Shown here: in pieces, positions 53,473 through 63,094 of the stretch
Position numbering within the stretch: the stretch's first letter is position 1
How the letters are laid out: each line of letters opens with the position of its first letter
Source: UBA1535 sp002323775
Lineage (GTDB): Bacteria; Bacillota; Clostridia; Tissierellales; Sedimentibacteraceae
Assembly (NCBI GenBank): GCA_031993545.1
Contig: DAMAHZ010000009.1
Coordinates: forward strand, 1-64,000
DNA: 64,000 nucleotides
Reading direction: 5' to 3'
Position numbers and translations under genes: made by a program
The notes under the pieces: model-generated
The model's input: the letters and a program-made list of their open reading frames with translations, nothing else
What the model was told of the DNA's origin: nothing
The model's database searches: none

Positions 53473-53862
53473 CTAATATACGTAAATTATATGTTTAATA
53501 TCAATTAATCTAGCACCGCCTATTAAGTGCGATATACAATTATTGAATAAAAATATACAAGCTAATATAAATCCAGCAATACAGCTTATTTTCCATTTAC
53601 CATTGTAAAGCCCTATGCTGTCTAATTTCTCTTTCCTCATCTTAACAAATAATATTGTAATAACTGTTATTAAAACATTGAAAATACATCCAATAAGTAA
53701 AATATTACTTTTTATAAAATCATTTTTATTATTTAATACTGCAAGAATAGAATATATTAATATAAATACTAAAAATAATATAATAGCTGATATTCCATCT
53801 CTTTTTCCATACTGCTTTATGTTGCTTTCATATTCTTTATTTGCTTGTAAAACTTTTATCAT
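53473..53862 (-). CDS. Membrane protein, probably truncated CPBP-family
   Basis: A 129-residue protein with three membrane helices (near 24-42, 52-72 and 91-108). RKEKLDSIGLYNGKWKISCIAGFILACIFLFN resembles the early part of CPBP intramembrane proteases. Such proteins need later EExxxR and FxxxH motifs, which are absent: the frame stops after HIIYVY. No continuation is readable downstream in other frames. It is either a truncated gene or a separate short membrane protein. Confidence 0.55.
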   Translation of the reverse strand: MIKVLQANKEYESNIKQYGKRDGISAIILFLVFILIYSILAVLNNKNDFIKSNILLIGCIFNVLITVITILFVKMRKEKLDSIGLYNGKWKISCIAGFILACIFLFNNCISHLIGGARLIDIKHIIYVY

Positions 53863-53947
53863 TTGATATTCTCCTAATAGCTGTAATGCTATGATAAGTA
53901 CTATATTGTTTTAATTTATATATTAAATAAAATTTTTTATAAAATTA

Positions 53948-55033
53948 TCACTTGCGGACTGAAAAACTATAAGCCTTTTCAAAATCGCAGTCAAAGTAAT
54001 AGTTGACAGTTGAAGAACTTTGCTCATACACAATCGACCATTGTGTTGTCCACTTACCATCTGATTGTGAAACATGATTAAGAGCATTTTTCACTTGCTC
54101 AGCAGTAAATAAACCCTCATTTTCTTTATAAAGAGAATTTAAGTATTCAAAGCGTTGCTTTGCATTTTCTCCACCAGCAGATGTATTTCCATTGGCAAGA
54201 TTAAAATTCGTTAAAGTGTTTGTATTTACAACGACTAATTCTCCATCTACAAATTCTACTGCAACTGACGCACCAGTGGCATCTGAAATCGCAAGATGAT
54301 GGCTGATACCGCCTGATGCGTAGATATCATACATCTTTAATAATGCAATAGCTTCATCTACATTAGCTGCTTTATTCAATAAAAGACGGATTGCTGTTGT
54401 GATAGTGAGATTTGGTTTGTCTGTATCAATAGTAATCATACCGCCCTCGTTTACTTCAAGATCGGCAACACAAAGTCCCACTTCATTGATACCATCCATA
54501 GGAACATACAGTGCAGCAATGGCAAGCATTTTATTTGCAATGCCTTCCGGTATAACATCTGCACTAGATGTGATATTTTTAAACTCACAGGTTGAAATCG
54601 ATACATACCCATTCTTAGGAACACACTTCACTATAATTGGAACAGAATTTGTCCAATCAAAATTTCGTCCCCAAACATGTGAATTATCAGAGTTAAGAGC
54701 TGAAATTGTACTGCATGCAGGTCTGCTTTCTTTGACATCAACTGAATAAAATCCTTTTGAAATTTTCTTTGTAAGAAATGCACTCACAGCTTTGTCAGAA
54801 CTTGCACCACCAGATTTCAAAAAGTCTTCAAAATGATAGTCTCCATCTACTTCCATATAATATATAGGCTTTTCACTTGCTATTTTTTTAATTGAATTAA
54901 TAATTTTCAGTTCTTCATAAAACAGAATAACAGTGCCTGAAACAATAATGAATAAGATTATAGCCAATACAATCAATAGCTTTCCAACATTCCATTTTAT
55001 ACGAGATTTTTCTTTGTTTTTCAATCTTTTCAC
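53948..55033 (-). CDS. Membrane-anchored Ntn hydrolase, choloylglycine hydrolase/penicillin acylase type
   Basis: A 361-residue protein. A basic N-terminus and one membrane helix (about 17-40) place the rest outside the cell. The catalytic region has ESRPACSTISAL (nucleophile cysteine near 107) followed by HVWGRNFDWTNSVPIIVK, then GINEVGLCVADLEVNEGG and NFNLANGNTSAGGENAKQRFEYL. This is the linear amide C-N hydrolase (choloylglycine hydrolase) superfamily, in the group with a long N-terminal region before the cysteine. Substrate may be a bile-salt-like amide, N-acyl amino acid or N-acyl homoserine lactone. The membrane anchor is unusual for bile salt hydrolases, which are cytoplasmic. Confidence 0.87.
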   Translation of the reverse strand: MKRLKNKEKSRIKWNVGKLLIVLAIILFIIVSGTVILFYEELKIINSIKKIASEKPIYYMEVDGDYHFEDFLKSGGASSDKAVSAFLTKKISKGFYSVDVKESRPACSTISALNSDNSHVWGRNFDWTNSVPIIVKCVPKNGYVSISTCEFKNITSSADVIPEGIANKMLAIAALYVPMDGINEVGLCVADLEVNEGGMITIDTDKPNLTITTAIRLLLNKAANVDEAIALLKMYDIYASGGISHHLAISDATGASVAVEFVDGELVVVNTNTLTNFNLANGNTSAGGENAKQRFEYLNSLYKENEGLFTAEQVKNALNHVSQSDGKWTTQWSIVYEQSSSTVNYYFDCDFEKAYSFSVRK

Positions 55034-55191
55034 CTCAATAAATATAAACCAAATTTAAAAATCAACTAATAGTTTATTTGTGCTTTTATACAAAAATTTT
55101 ACCATAATAAAAAAAAATATACAACTACTGATTTATGAAAATCTTCATGCTTATGGTTATGAATTTTCAAAGTACAGTTGAGTTAATAAAT

Positions 55192-55228
55192 AACCCCCTC
55201 AATACTAATCCGGTTTTGTGAGGGGGTT
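55192..55228 (-). terminator. Terminator of the sCache chemoreceptor gene
   Basis: AACCCCCTCA and TGAGGGGGTT arms around a 17-base loop, about 50 bp beyond the receptor stop, then ATTTATT on the minus strand. Confidence 0.6.
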
Positions 55229-55278
55229 GAGACTAACTATTTTTAAGTTTTCAATCATCAAGATACTATTGCGATATC

Positions 55279-57027
55279 CTAAGCTAGCTTGAATTTTCTT
55301 ACTTCTTCACGCAGCATAGTAGCTTGTGCCGACATTTCCTCGCTGGTTGCTGAATTTTCCTCTGCTGTAGCAGCATTTGTCTGAACAATAGATGAGATTT
55401 GAGAGAGTCCCTGTTTAATCTGCTCTATCTCTCCGGCCTGTTTTGCGGAGGAATGTTCAATCTGTTGGAAGCTTTCGACCACATTACCAGTAATTACAGC
55501 GACACTCTGCAAAATTTGTGCTGTTTGAGCTGTAATCTCAGTACCTTTCTCTACGCTTGCGACAGAAGCCTGAATCAGTGTCGCCGTCTGCTTGGCAGCT
55601 TCGCTCGATTTTGCGGCAAGGTTTCGCACCTCATCTGCTACGACTGCAAAGCCTTTTCCGGCGTTTCCTGCACGCGCCGCTTCAATAGCAGCATTTAGTG
55701 CGAGAATATTGGTCTGGAACGCAATATCTTCAATGGTCTTTGTAATACCTACAATCTGGATGGAAGCATCGCCAATCTCTGTCATTGCCTTGGTGAGCTG
55801 CTCCATATGCTTGTTTCCGGTGTTGATGCCTGTTTCGGCTTGTTCAATATATCCAGCCGAAGTATTCACGATTTCCAAGCTACCTTGTGCTTGCTTTGAA
55901 ACCTGCTCAAGGGAAGCATTCAGCTCATCAATTGATGTCGCTTGTTCGGTTGAGCCGTTAGCTAGTGCCTGTGCTCCACTGGATACTTGATTGGAGCCAA
56001 TGGCCACCTGCTCAGAAGCATTTTGAACATCAGACAATGTCTGATTGAGCATCTTAGAGGTGTTCTGTAGGGCATCTTTAATCGGACGGAATTCCCCATC
56101 GTATGCCTGAATGAGTTGCAGACGTAAATCTCCTTGTCCTATAGTGTTTAGAACAGACGTAATTTCGGCAATATACGCACCATATGTCTTTAGTTTCGCT
56201 ACAAGAAGTTGTAGTGATTGTGCCAATTTTCCAACTTCGTCATTTGTTTTTACAGAGAGTTCCGCATCAAAATCTCCCTTTGCCAAGGAATCTACAACTT
56301 TGACGAACCGTCTTAATGGATACACTATGCTAATTGTGATATATAAACCAATCGCAATCATAATTATTAGCGAAATCACAATAAGTGTTGTCATAATCGC
56401 AATAGAAGCGGATGCGTTTGCGTTCATTTCAGTACGTCGCTCTGCGATATAATTGTCAACGAAATCCGTATAATTCCCTGTTCCAATCACCCACCCAAAC
56501 GGCTCAAACGCCTGACTGAATGCACGTTTTGGCATCGGTTCTTCCTTTCCTGGTCGAGGGAAGGTATAGTCAGTGTAACCACCACCGCTCTTGCGACCAT
56601 TTTCAATAATCTTTTGAACCAAGGGAAAGCCATTGGAATCTTTGCTATTCAAACGGTTTTTGCCCTCGACATCCGCCTTACCTAACAAAACGATATTATC
56701 TCCTGCGTATGTATCCGCCCAGAAATAGCCGTCATCGCCAAAGCGAATATTTCGCAGTAGTTTTGCACCCAGCACCTTGGCCTCTGATAAGGTGTATTCA
56801 CCCGCTTCAACCCCTTGATATACGGTCTGTAATATAGTTATGGCGGTGGATGTTTGATCTTTTAGACTGGTATCGAAATCTTCTCGAATTGTTTTTTCAA
56901 ACTGCCTAAGGGACTCCTCCTTTTGTACGTTCAAACGTTGGACAGATAGTGTTCCCAAAGTACCAATCATCATCGCCACAAAAAACAACAAAACAATCAT
57001 TTTTCCACGGATATTTAAAAATTTCAT
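55279..57027 (-). CDS. Methyl-accepting chemotaxis protein (sCache sensor)
   Basis: Chemoreceptor of 582 residues. After the first membrane helix (about 10-28), a single Cache domain has IRFGDDGYFWADTYAGDNIVLLG and FEPFGWVIGTGNY, the usual sCache_2 pattern for small carboxylates or similar ligands. A second helix near 198-220, HAMP and the signalling domain (QTNILALNAAIEAARAG, GKGFAVVADEVRNLAAKS) follow. The frame begins at a TTG at 57036, but AAGGAG stands nine bases before the ATG at 57027. Codon use and GC content look somewhat higher than in the neighbours, which could mean later acquisition. Confidence 0.95.
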   Translation of the reverse strand: MKFLNIRGKMIVLLFFVAMMIGTLGTLSVQRLNVQKEESLRQFEKTIREDFDTSLKDQTSTAITILQTVYQGVEAGEYTLSEAKVLGAKLLRNIRFGDDGYFWADTYAGDNIVLLGKADVEGKNRLNSKDSNGFPLVQKIIENGRKSGGGYTDYTFPRPGKEEPMPKRAFSQAFEPFGWVIGTGNYTDFVDNYIAERRTEMNANASASIAIMTTLIVISLIIMIAIGLYITISIVYPLRRFVKVVDSLAKGDFDAELSVKTNDEVGKLAQSLQLLVAKLKTYGAYIAEITSVLNTIGQGDLRLQLIQAYDGEFRPIKDALQNTSKMLNQTLSDVQNASEQVAIGSNQVSSGAQALANGSTEQATSIDELNASLEQVSKQAQGSLEIVNTSAGYIEQAETGINTGNKHMEQLTKAMTEIGDASIQIVGITKTIEDIAFQTNILALNAAIEAARAGNAGKGFAVVADEVRNLAAKSSEAAKQTATLIQASVASVEKGTEITAQTAQILQSVAVITGNVVESFQQIEHSSAKQAGEIEQIKQGLSQISSIVQTNAATAEENSATSEEMSAQATMLREEVRKFKLA

Positions 57028-57158
57028 GATATTCAACTCCTTTGTTATGTATAATTTAATAGTATACCGCTTTTTAAGTATAGCATAATTCGACCAAAAG
57101 TAAAAGAAATAATCATATTTAGCAATTTTTAACTTCCACTAAAAAAATTAAATTGAAA

Positions 57159-57224
57159 GGGGCTTTCACAAAATAAATTTTATACATTATATATAATGTA
57201 TTTATTTTATTTTGCGACAGCCCC
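57159..57224. repeat. 66-bp near-palindrome (MITE-like) after the hydrogenase operon
   Basis: GGGGCT...AGCCCC ends and a fully symmetric centre (ATACATTATA and its complement). I count 28 of 33 positions matching between the two arms. It is 44 bp beyond the hydrogenase stop and would form a long hairpin with flanking A- and T-runs, so it may terminate the operon. GGGGCTGTCGCAAAA at the right end resembles the terminal repeats of some insertion sequences, so a small non-autonomous element is possible. Confidence 0.55.
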
Positions 57225-57268
57225 TTTTGAACAAGAGATTGTTAGGTGTAAAAACCATCCCCTATATT

Positions 57269-59044
57269 TTATTTCTCTATTTTATATACTTCTTTCTTAT
57301 TATAATGAGTATGAAGTAATTTATGTGCTAAATGACCATTTGCATCCTTTAAGAAATCCTCGTATAATTTTACGATTTCTGGATTTTTATGAGATTTTCT
57401 CACTGGTCTTGCTTTATCCTCATCATACAGAGCATTTGCTCTTTTTAGCTTTGGATTTACAGTCATTCTTGCTTTTGCTGAAACATGTGACTGTCCGCCG
57501 CCGTGAACACATCCACCTGGGCAAGCCATAACTTCTATAAAGTGATATTCCTTTTCACCATTTTTGATTGACTCTAAAACCTGTGCTGCATTAGCAGTAC
57601 CATGAGCTATAGCTACCTTGATTTCTGTGTCTTTTCCATTTATAGGCAATGTTACAGAAGCTTCTTTAACTCCTTGAAGTCCTCTCACTGCTTTATATTC
57701 TATTTCCTTTAAATCTTCTCCAGTTAATATGTCAGCTACTGTTCTAAGAGCTGCTTCCATAACTCCACCTGTTGCACCGAATATAACACCAGCTCCTGAG
57801 TATTCACCAAGCATCTTGTCAAATTCTTCATCTTTTAATTCATTGAATAGAATTCTTGATTGCTTAATCATATCTCCTAACTCTCTTGTAGTTAATGAAA
57901 TATCAACATCTCTTAAGCCATCAACTTCTAGCTCAGGACGCTTTAACTCAGTTTTCTTAGATGTACAAGGCATTATAGATACTACAACCATTTTCTTAGG
58001 ATCTATTCCCATTTTCTCTGCATAATAAGACTTAGTTATAGCACCAAGCATTTGTTGCGGAGATTTACATGTTGAAAGATTGTCAATGAATTCTGGATAG
58101 TTTATTTCGCAGTATCTTACCCATCCTGGTGAACATGATGTTATCATTGGTAATGTTTTGCCATTTTTAACTCTATCCAATAACTCATTTCCTTCCTCAA
58201 TTATAGTTAAGTCAGCTGAGAAATCAGTGTCGAATACTTTATCAAATCCAAGTCTTTTAAGAGCAGCTACCATTTTTCCTGTTACTCTTGATCCTACTGG
58301 AAGTCCAAACTCCTCTCCAAGTGATGCTCTAACAGCTGGAGCTGTTTGAACTACAACAAATTTATCTTTATCGTCTATAGCAGCCCAAACATCATCAATG
58401 TTTGATTTTTCTCTTAAAGCTGCAACAGGACAGGCATTTATACATTGTCCGCAGTATACGCAGTTTACATCTTTCATACTGTAGTTAAATGCAGGAGCTA
58501 CCTCTGTTTTAAATCCTCTGTTTGTGAAATCAAGTGCTCCAATACCTTGTACGTCTCTACATACGCTTACGCATCTTCCGCAAAGTATACATTTACTTGG
58601 GTCTCTTACTATAGAATCTGATAAATCATCCACTCTGCTTTCACATTTTTCGCCTTGATAAGGTATATCTCTTATACCAAGCTCGTCGCAAAGCTTTTGC
58701 AATTCACAGCTTCCATTTCTCTTACAAATTAAACATTCTCTATTGTGATTTGCTAATATTAATTCTACGTTTGTTTTTACTGCTTTTCTAACTTGAGGTG
58801 TGTTTGTTCTTACATTCATACCGTCTTGAACTTGTAGAACACATGAAGCAGGTAAGTTTCTCATCGGAACTCCCTTGATATCTACTTCAACTATACAAAC
58901 TCTACAAGCAGCTACCTCATTTATATCTTTTAAAAAGCAAAGTGTAGGTATATCTATACCAGCTTCCTTAGCAGCCATCAACACTGTATAATCCTTTGGC
59001 ACTTCAAGCTCTATACCATTAATTGTTATTTTAACTTTATCCAT
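57269..59044 (-). CDS. hndD: [FeFe] hydrogenase catalytic subunit (HndD/HydA)
   Basis: A 591-residue hydrogenase. A [2Fe-2S] domain at the start (TLCFLKDINEVAACRVCIVEV), a His-type 4Fe-4S site (HNRECLICKRNGSCELQKLC), two 4Fe-4S sites (CILCGRCVSVC, CVYCGQCINACPVAAL), then the H-cluster motifs TSCSPGWVRYCE, MPCTSKKTELKRPE and MACPGGCVHGGGQ. It reduces protons or oxidises H2. With HndA, B and C it forms the soluble, NAD(P)-linked, probably electron-bifurcating complex. AGGTAGG lies before the ATG. Confidence 0.97.
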   Translation of the reverse strand: MDKVKITINGIELEVPKDYTVLMAAKEAGIDIPTLCFLKDINEVAACRVCIVEVDIKGVPMRNLPASCVLQVQDGMNVRTNTPQVRKAVKTNVELILANHNRECLICKRNGSCELQKLCDELGIRDIPYQGEKCESRVDDLSDSIVRDPSKCILCGRCVSVCRDVQGIGALDFTNRGFKTEVAPAFNYSMKDVNCVYCGQCINACPVAALREKSNIDDVWAAIDDKDKFVVVQTAPAVRASLGEEFGLPVGSRVTGKMVAALKRLGFDKVFDTDFSADLTIIEEGNELLDRVKNGKTLPMITSCSPGWVRYCEINYPEFIDNLSTCKSPQQMLGAITKSYYAEKMGIDPKKMVVVSIMPCTSKKTELKRPELEVDGLRDVDISLTTRELGDMIKQSRILFNELKDEEFDKMLGEYSGAGVIFGATGGVMEAALRTVADILTGEDLKEIEYKAVRGLQGVKEASVTLPINGKDTEIKVAIAHGTANAAQVLESIKNGEKEYHFIEVMACPGGCVHGGGQSHVSAKARMTVNPKLKRANALYDEDKARPVRKSHKNPEIVKLYEDFLKDANGHLAHKLLHTHYNKKEVYKIEK

Positions 59045-59062
59045 ATATTTACACCTACCTTC

Positions 59063-60853
59063 CTATTTTTTTATTATAGCCTTAAATACACACGCATTTA
59101 CGCAGGCACCGCATTTGATACATTTTTCTTGGTTAATTATATGAATTTCTTTAACCTTACCCTCTATTGCACCTACAGGACATTGTCTAGCACATTTAGT
59201 ACATCCCTTACAATTTGCTGTAATTGAATAGCTTGCAAGTGCTGAACAAACTCCTGCTGGACATCTTTTTTCATTAACATGTGCTTCATACTCATCTCTG
59301 AAATATTTTAATGTTGATAAAACAGGGTTTGGAGCTGTTTGACCAAGACCGCACAATGAAGTACTTTTAATTGTGCTTCCTAATTCTTCTAATCTGTCAA
59401 GGTCTTCCATAGTTCCTTTACCTTCAGTAATTCTATCAAGAATTTCTAGCATTCTCTTTGTACCTTCACGGCATGGAGTACATTTTCCGCATGATTCATC
59501 AACTGTGAATTCAAGGAAAAATCTTGCTATATCAACCATGCAGTTGTCTTCGTCCATTACTATCATTCCGCCTGAGCCCATCATCGAGCCAAGAGCAGTC
59601 AATGTATCGAAATCTATTTTCGTATCTATATAATCAGATGTTATACATCCACCAGAAGGTCCTCCTGTTTGAACGGCTTTGAATTTCTTGCCATTCGGAC
59701 ATCCTCCTCCTATATCATATATAACCTCTCTAAGTGTCGTTCCCATAGGTACTTCAACAAGACCTGTGTTATTTATTTTTCCACCTAAAGCAAATACTTT
59801 TGTTCCCGGTGATTTTTCAGTTCCCATACTCTTGAACCAGTCAGAGCCCTTAAGTATGATTTGAGGAATATTCGCTAATGTTTCAACATTGTTGATTATT
59901 GTTGGTTTACCCCATAATCCTTTATTTGCAGGGAATGGAGGTTTATTTCTTGACATACCTCTCTTGCCTTCGATAGAAGCCATAAGTGCAGTTTCTTCTC
60001 CACAAACGAAAGCTCCGGCTCCAAGCCTGATTTCAACATCAAAATCAAAGCCTGAATCAAATATATTTTTACCTAAAAGTCCAAGCTCTTTTGCTTGTCT
60101 TATTGCTATTTCTAATCTGCTAACAGCTATAGGGTATTCAGCTCTAACGTATATAAAACCTTTTGTAGAGCCTATTGCATAACCGGCTATCGCCATAGCT
60201 TCTAATACTGAATGAGGGTCTCCTTCAAGTACAGATCTATCCATAAATGCACCTGGGTCTCCTTCGTCAGCGTTGCAGATAACATATTTTTGATCTGCTT
60301 GATTAGGTGCAGCAAATGACCATTTCATTCCTGTTGGGAATCCACCGCCACCTCTTCCTCTAAGCCCTGAATCTTTAACTACTTTTATAACATCTTCCGG
60401 TTTCATTTCAGTTAAAGCTTTTCCTAATGCCATATATCCATCTTTTGCTATATACTCGTTAATATTTTCTGGGTTTATAGCACCACAGTTCTTAAGTGCA
60501 ATTCTTTTTTGTTTTTTATAAAAGTCTAATTCATTTAATGATTTTACCGCCTCATGAGATGAAGCTTCTTCATATAAATATTTTTGTACAATTCTTCCCT
60601 TTAATAAATGCTCTTCTACTATTTCGTCCACTCTGTCTATTGTCATTTTTGCGTAGAATGAGCCTTCAGGGTATATAATTACAATCGGTCCTTCCTCACA
60701 AAGTCCAAAGCAACCAGTTGCTATAACTTGAACCTCTTTATCAAGTCCTTTTTCAGTTATTTTTTCTTCAAATCTATTTTTAATTAACAAGGACTTTGAT
60801 GATGTACAACCTGTACCGCCACACACTAATACGTGTGATCTAAAAATAGTCAT
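59063..60853 (-). CDS. hndC: Hydrogenase diaphorase subunit HndC (NuoF-like)
   Basis: A 596-residue flavin subunit. A thioredoxin-like [2Fe-2S] domain at the start (VCGGTGCTSS, ATGCFGLCEEGP), FMN and NADH sites GLRGRGGGGFPTGMKW and CNADEGDPGAFMDRS, a 4Fe-4S site SCGKCTPCREGTKRM, and two more 4Fe-4S sites at the end (CKGCTKCARQCPVGAI, CIKCGACVNACVFKAI). It passes electrons between NAD(P)H and the hydrogenase chain and is the proposed bifurcation site in related complexes. GGAGG precedes the ATG. It begins 37 bp after hndB. Confidence 0.97.
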   Translation of the reverse strand: MTIFRSHVLVCGGTGCTSSKSLLIKNRFEEKITEKGLDKEVQVIATGCFGLCEEGPIVIIYPEGSFYAKMTIDRVDEIVEEHLLKGRIVQKYLYEEASSHEAVKSLNELDFYKKQKRIALKNCGAINPENINEYIAKDGYMALGKALTEMKPEDVIKVVKDSGLRGRGGGGFPTGMKWSFAAPNQADQKYVICNADEGDPGAFMDRSVLEGDPHSVLEAMAIAGYAIGSTKGFIYVRAEYPIAVSRLEIAIRQAKELGLLGKNIFDSGFDFDVEIRLGAGAFVCGEETALMASIEGKRGMSRNKPPFPANKGLWGKPTIINNVETLANIPQIILKGSDWFKSMGTEKSPGTKVFALGGKINNTGLVEVPMGTTLREVIYDIGGGCPNGKKFKAVQTGGPSGGCITSDYIDTKIDFDTLTALGSMMGSGGMIVMDEDNCMVDIARFFLEFTVDESCGKCTPCREGTKRMLEILDRITEGKGTMEDLDRLEELGSTIKSTSLCGLGQTAPNPVLSTLKYFRDEYEAHVNEKRCPAGVCSALASYSITANCKGCTKCARQCPVGAIEGKVKEIHIINQEKCIKCGACVNACVFKAIIKK

Positions 60854-60890
60854 TTTTTACCTCCAATAAGTCTATCTACCATTATCTGCA

Positions 60891-61247
60891 TTAACCGATA
60901 GTGTATTCTTTGATAATTTTGTTGTTTACAATATGTTCAGCTATTACTTTTTTAGCTTTTTCAGCATCCATATTTACATAGGTAACTTTTTCATTGTCTC
61001 CCTTGAACACTTCAACTATAGGCTCAAATGTACACATTCCTATGCAGCCTGTCTGAACTACTTGAACATTTAGTAAATTTCTTTTTGCTATCTCCTCAAT
61101 AAGAGCATTTAATACAGGTCTTGCTCCTGCTGAAATTCCGCAAGTAGCCATTCCTACAACTATTCTTACATCTTTATCAGTATTACGCATTTCCATGTTA
61201 GCTAAAGAAGCTTCTCTAATTTTCTTCAATTCTTCTAATGATTTCAT
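60891..61247 (-). CDS. hndB: HndB-like [2Fe-2S] ferredoxin subunit
   Basis: A 118-residue thioredoxin-like ferredoxin: VGMATCGISAGARPVLNALIEEI and VQTGCIGMCTFEPIVEVF hold the four cluster cysteines. It is the small extra subunit of the four-gene hnd type. AGAAAGG lies before the ATG. It begins 33 bp after hndA. Confidence 0.93.
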   Translation of the reverse strand: MKSLEELKKIREASLANMEMRNTDKDVRIVVGMATCGISAGARPVLNALIEEIAKRNLLNVQVVQTGCIGMCTFEPIVEVFKGDNEKVTYVNMDAEKAKKVIAEHIVNNKIIKEYTIG

Positions 61248-61280
61248 TTTGAACTATTTCCTTTCTTTAAAGTAAATTCA

Positions 61281-61769
61281 TTACTTCTCGTATGAAGCTA
61301 TTATAGATGGAATGTTGTTAGGATCAACTTTTCCAAAAACTTCATCATCAATCATCATTACTGGAGCTAGACCGCAACAGCCTAAGCATCTTGTTGCTTC
61401 CAAAGTAAACAATCCATCCTCTGTAGTCGCACCAACCTTAACTTTTAAAGTTTCAGCTAGCTTGTCCAAAACAGCCTGTGAATTTCTAACATAACATGCA
61501 GTACCTAGACATACTCCAATCTTATGCTTTCCTTTCGGATCAATGGAAAATTGTGTGTAAAATGTAGCTACTCCATATATTTCTGCCAAAGGAATATTCA
61601 ATTCTTCCGATATAAATTTCTGCACTTCAATTGGCAAGTATCCAAAGATACTTTGAGCCTTGTGTAAGGTTTGCATCAAAATACCCTGAGAGTCCTTTAA
61701 TGAGTCCATATACTTTTTAAGCTCTATGAAACCCTTTTCATTTTCCTTAATATCAAATCCTGTTTGCAC
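61281..61769 (-). CDS. hndA: HndA (NuoE-like) [2Fe-2S] subunit
   Basis: A 162-residue NuoE-like subunit with LMQTLHKAQSIFGYLPIEVQ, GVATFYTQFS, CLGTACYVRN and ATRCLGCCGLAPVMMID carrying the cluster cysteines. It starts at a GTG (61769) with AGGAGG eight bases upstream; no ATG is better placed. It is the first gene of the hndABCD operon, directly after a consensus promoter. Confidence 0.95.
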   Translation of the reverse strand: MQTGFDIKENEKGFIELKKYMDSLKDSQGILMQTLHKAQSIFGYLPIEVQKFISEELNIPLAEIYGVATFYTQFSIDPKGKHKIGVCLGTACYVRNSQAVLDKLAETLKVKVGATTEDGLFTLEATRCLGCCGLAPVMMIDDEVFGKVDPNNIPSIIASYEK

Positions 61770-61811
61770 TTTTAAAACCTCCTCTATTTAATTAAAAGTC
61801 ATACTATAGAA

Positions 61812-61840
61812 ATTATATTAATATGTTAATTGTTTGTCAA
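61812..61840 (-). promoter_or_regulatory. Consensus promoter of hndABCD
   Basis: TTGACA (61835-61840), 17 bases, TATAAT (61812-61817) on the minus strand: full matches to both boxes. It lies about 45 bases before the hndA start, so the operon is probably strongly and constitutively expressed. Confidence 0.8.
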
Positions 61841-62120
61841 TTCATTATTTAAAAAATTTATAATTATTAATAAAATTAATTTTTTTACACAATTAGCTAA
61901 TTAAATTTGCTTTTTATAATTTATTCTAATCCTATAATTGAGATATAAATTTTTATGCAATAATAATCATACCAATGCGCCTATTTTATAAAAATATTAT
62001 GCACATTTCCACATAGGTATGATAAATTTGTTTAATAATTTTCAATTTTTTAAATATTAACTTACAAACAAAACATTTCAAATTATATAATATTAAAAAT
62101 ATTATTTTTATTGTATAAAA
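61841..62120. other. Intergenic stretch between hndA and parB
   Basis: About 280 bp of very AT-rich DNA with no gene, repeat or riboswitch that I can see. Confidence 0.4.
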
Positions 62121-62138
62121 AGCGAAAAAAGTTTCGCT
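62121..62138 (-). terminator. Terminator of parAB
   Basis: AGCGAAA and TTTCGCT arms around AAAG, directly after the parB stop, followed by TTTTTATAC on the minus strand. Confidence 0.65.
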
Positions 62139-62140
62139 CT

Positions 62141-62989
62141 TTAGTCCTCATTAATTCCAAATAAAGCTAGAAGTCTATTCAAATCCTCATTGTTTTTGTA
62201 TTCTATTTCTATTTTACCTTTATTTTTTTTGCTTGTTATTTTAACCTTAGAAGAAAATCTACTTGTCAAAGCATCTTCAATATTTAAAACAAACTTATCC
62301 TTTTCTTTTGTCTTTTTTGCTTTAGGATTTTTGATAGCTTTTACGATTTTCTCAACGTCTCTAACATTTAATCCATCTCTGATTATTCTGTCAGTTAAAT
62401 CTTTTTGAGCCTTTTTATCAAGAGAAATCATTGCCCTTGCGTGTCCTTGACTTATTTCACCTAAAGTAATTTTTTCCTTTACATAATCGTCCAGACTTAA
62501 TAATCTCAAAATGTTAGTAACATAAACTCTGCTTTTTCCAATAACATCTGAAAGTTCTTCCTGAGTTATAGCATATCTCTCCATGACATAATCATAGGCA
62601 TTTGCTTCGTCTATCGGATTTAGGTCTTCTCTCTGAATGTTTTCTATAAGCGCAAGCTCTGAAGCATTTTTGTTTTCTATATCTCTTACTATACATGGAA
62701 TGTTTGCTAATCCAGCAATTTTAGACGCTCTCCATCTTCTCTCTCCAGCAATAATCGTATAGATTTTATCTTCCTTTTTAACTATTATTGGTTGAATAAG
62801 TCCATAACGTTTTATAGAGTCTGATAATTCTTCAAGCTTGTCCTTTTCAAAATTTTTCCTCGGCTGATTTGGATTTGGAGATATTAAATTTATATCTATT
62901 TCTTTTATTTTGTCAAGCTCGTCCTGCTCTATATTGTCTGGTATCAATGCAGATAGACCTTTTCCTAATGCCTTTCTCGGGTTTGCCAT
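62141..62989 (-). CDS. parB: Chromosome partitioning protein ParB (Spo0J)
   Basis: A 282-residue ParB. It starts MANPRKALGKGLSALIPD, the usual N-terminus, with a ParA-stimulating basic segment. The CTPase/ParB box reads IISPNPNQPRKNF and TIIAGERRWRASKIA (GERRxRA), and the HTH (TQEELSDVIGKSRVYVTNILRLLSL) binds parS. The open frame extends to 63046, but the family sequence begins at the ATG at 62989. It will bind the four parS sites at 41.7-49.3 kb and spread by CTP-driven sliding. Confidence 0.97.
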   Translation of the reverse strand: MANPRKALGKGLSALIPDNIEQDELDKIKEIDINLISPNPNQPRKNFEKDKLEELSDSIKRYGLIQPIIVKKEDKIYTIIAGERRWRASKIAGLANIPCIVRDIENKNASELALIENIQREDLNPIDEANAYDYVMERYAITQEELSDVIGKSRVYVTNILRLLSLDDYVKEKITLGEISQGHARAMISLDKKAQKDLTDRIIRDGLNVRDVEKIVKAIKNPKAKKTKEKDKFVLNIEDALTSRFSSKVKITSKKNKGKIEIEYKNNEDLNRLLALFGINED

Positions 62990-63094
62990 ATTAAAACTCA
63001 TTCCTTTCATTATCTTTTGCATAAATGATAATTCATTATATATCACATAGAAAAAAATTTCAAGCCCCTAGACAAAGGGACTTTTAAACTTTTA

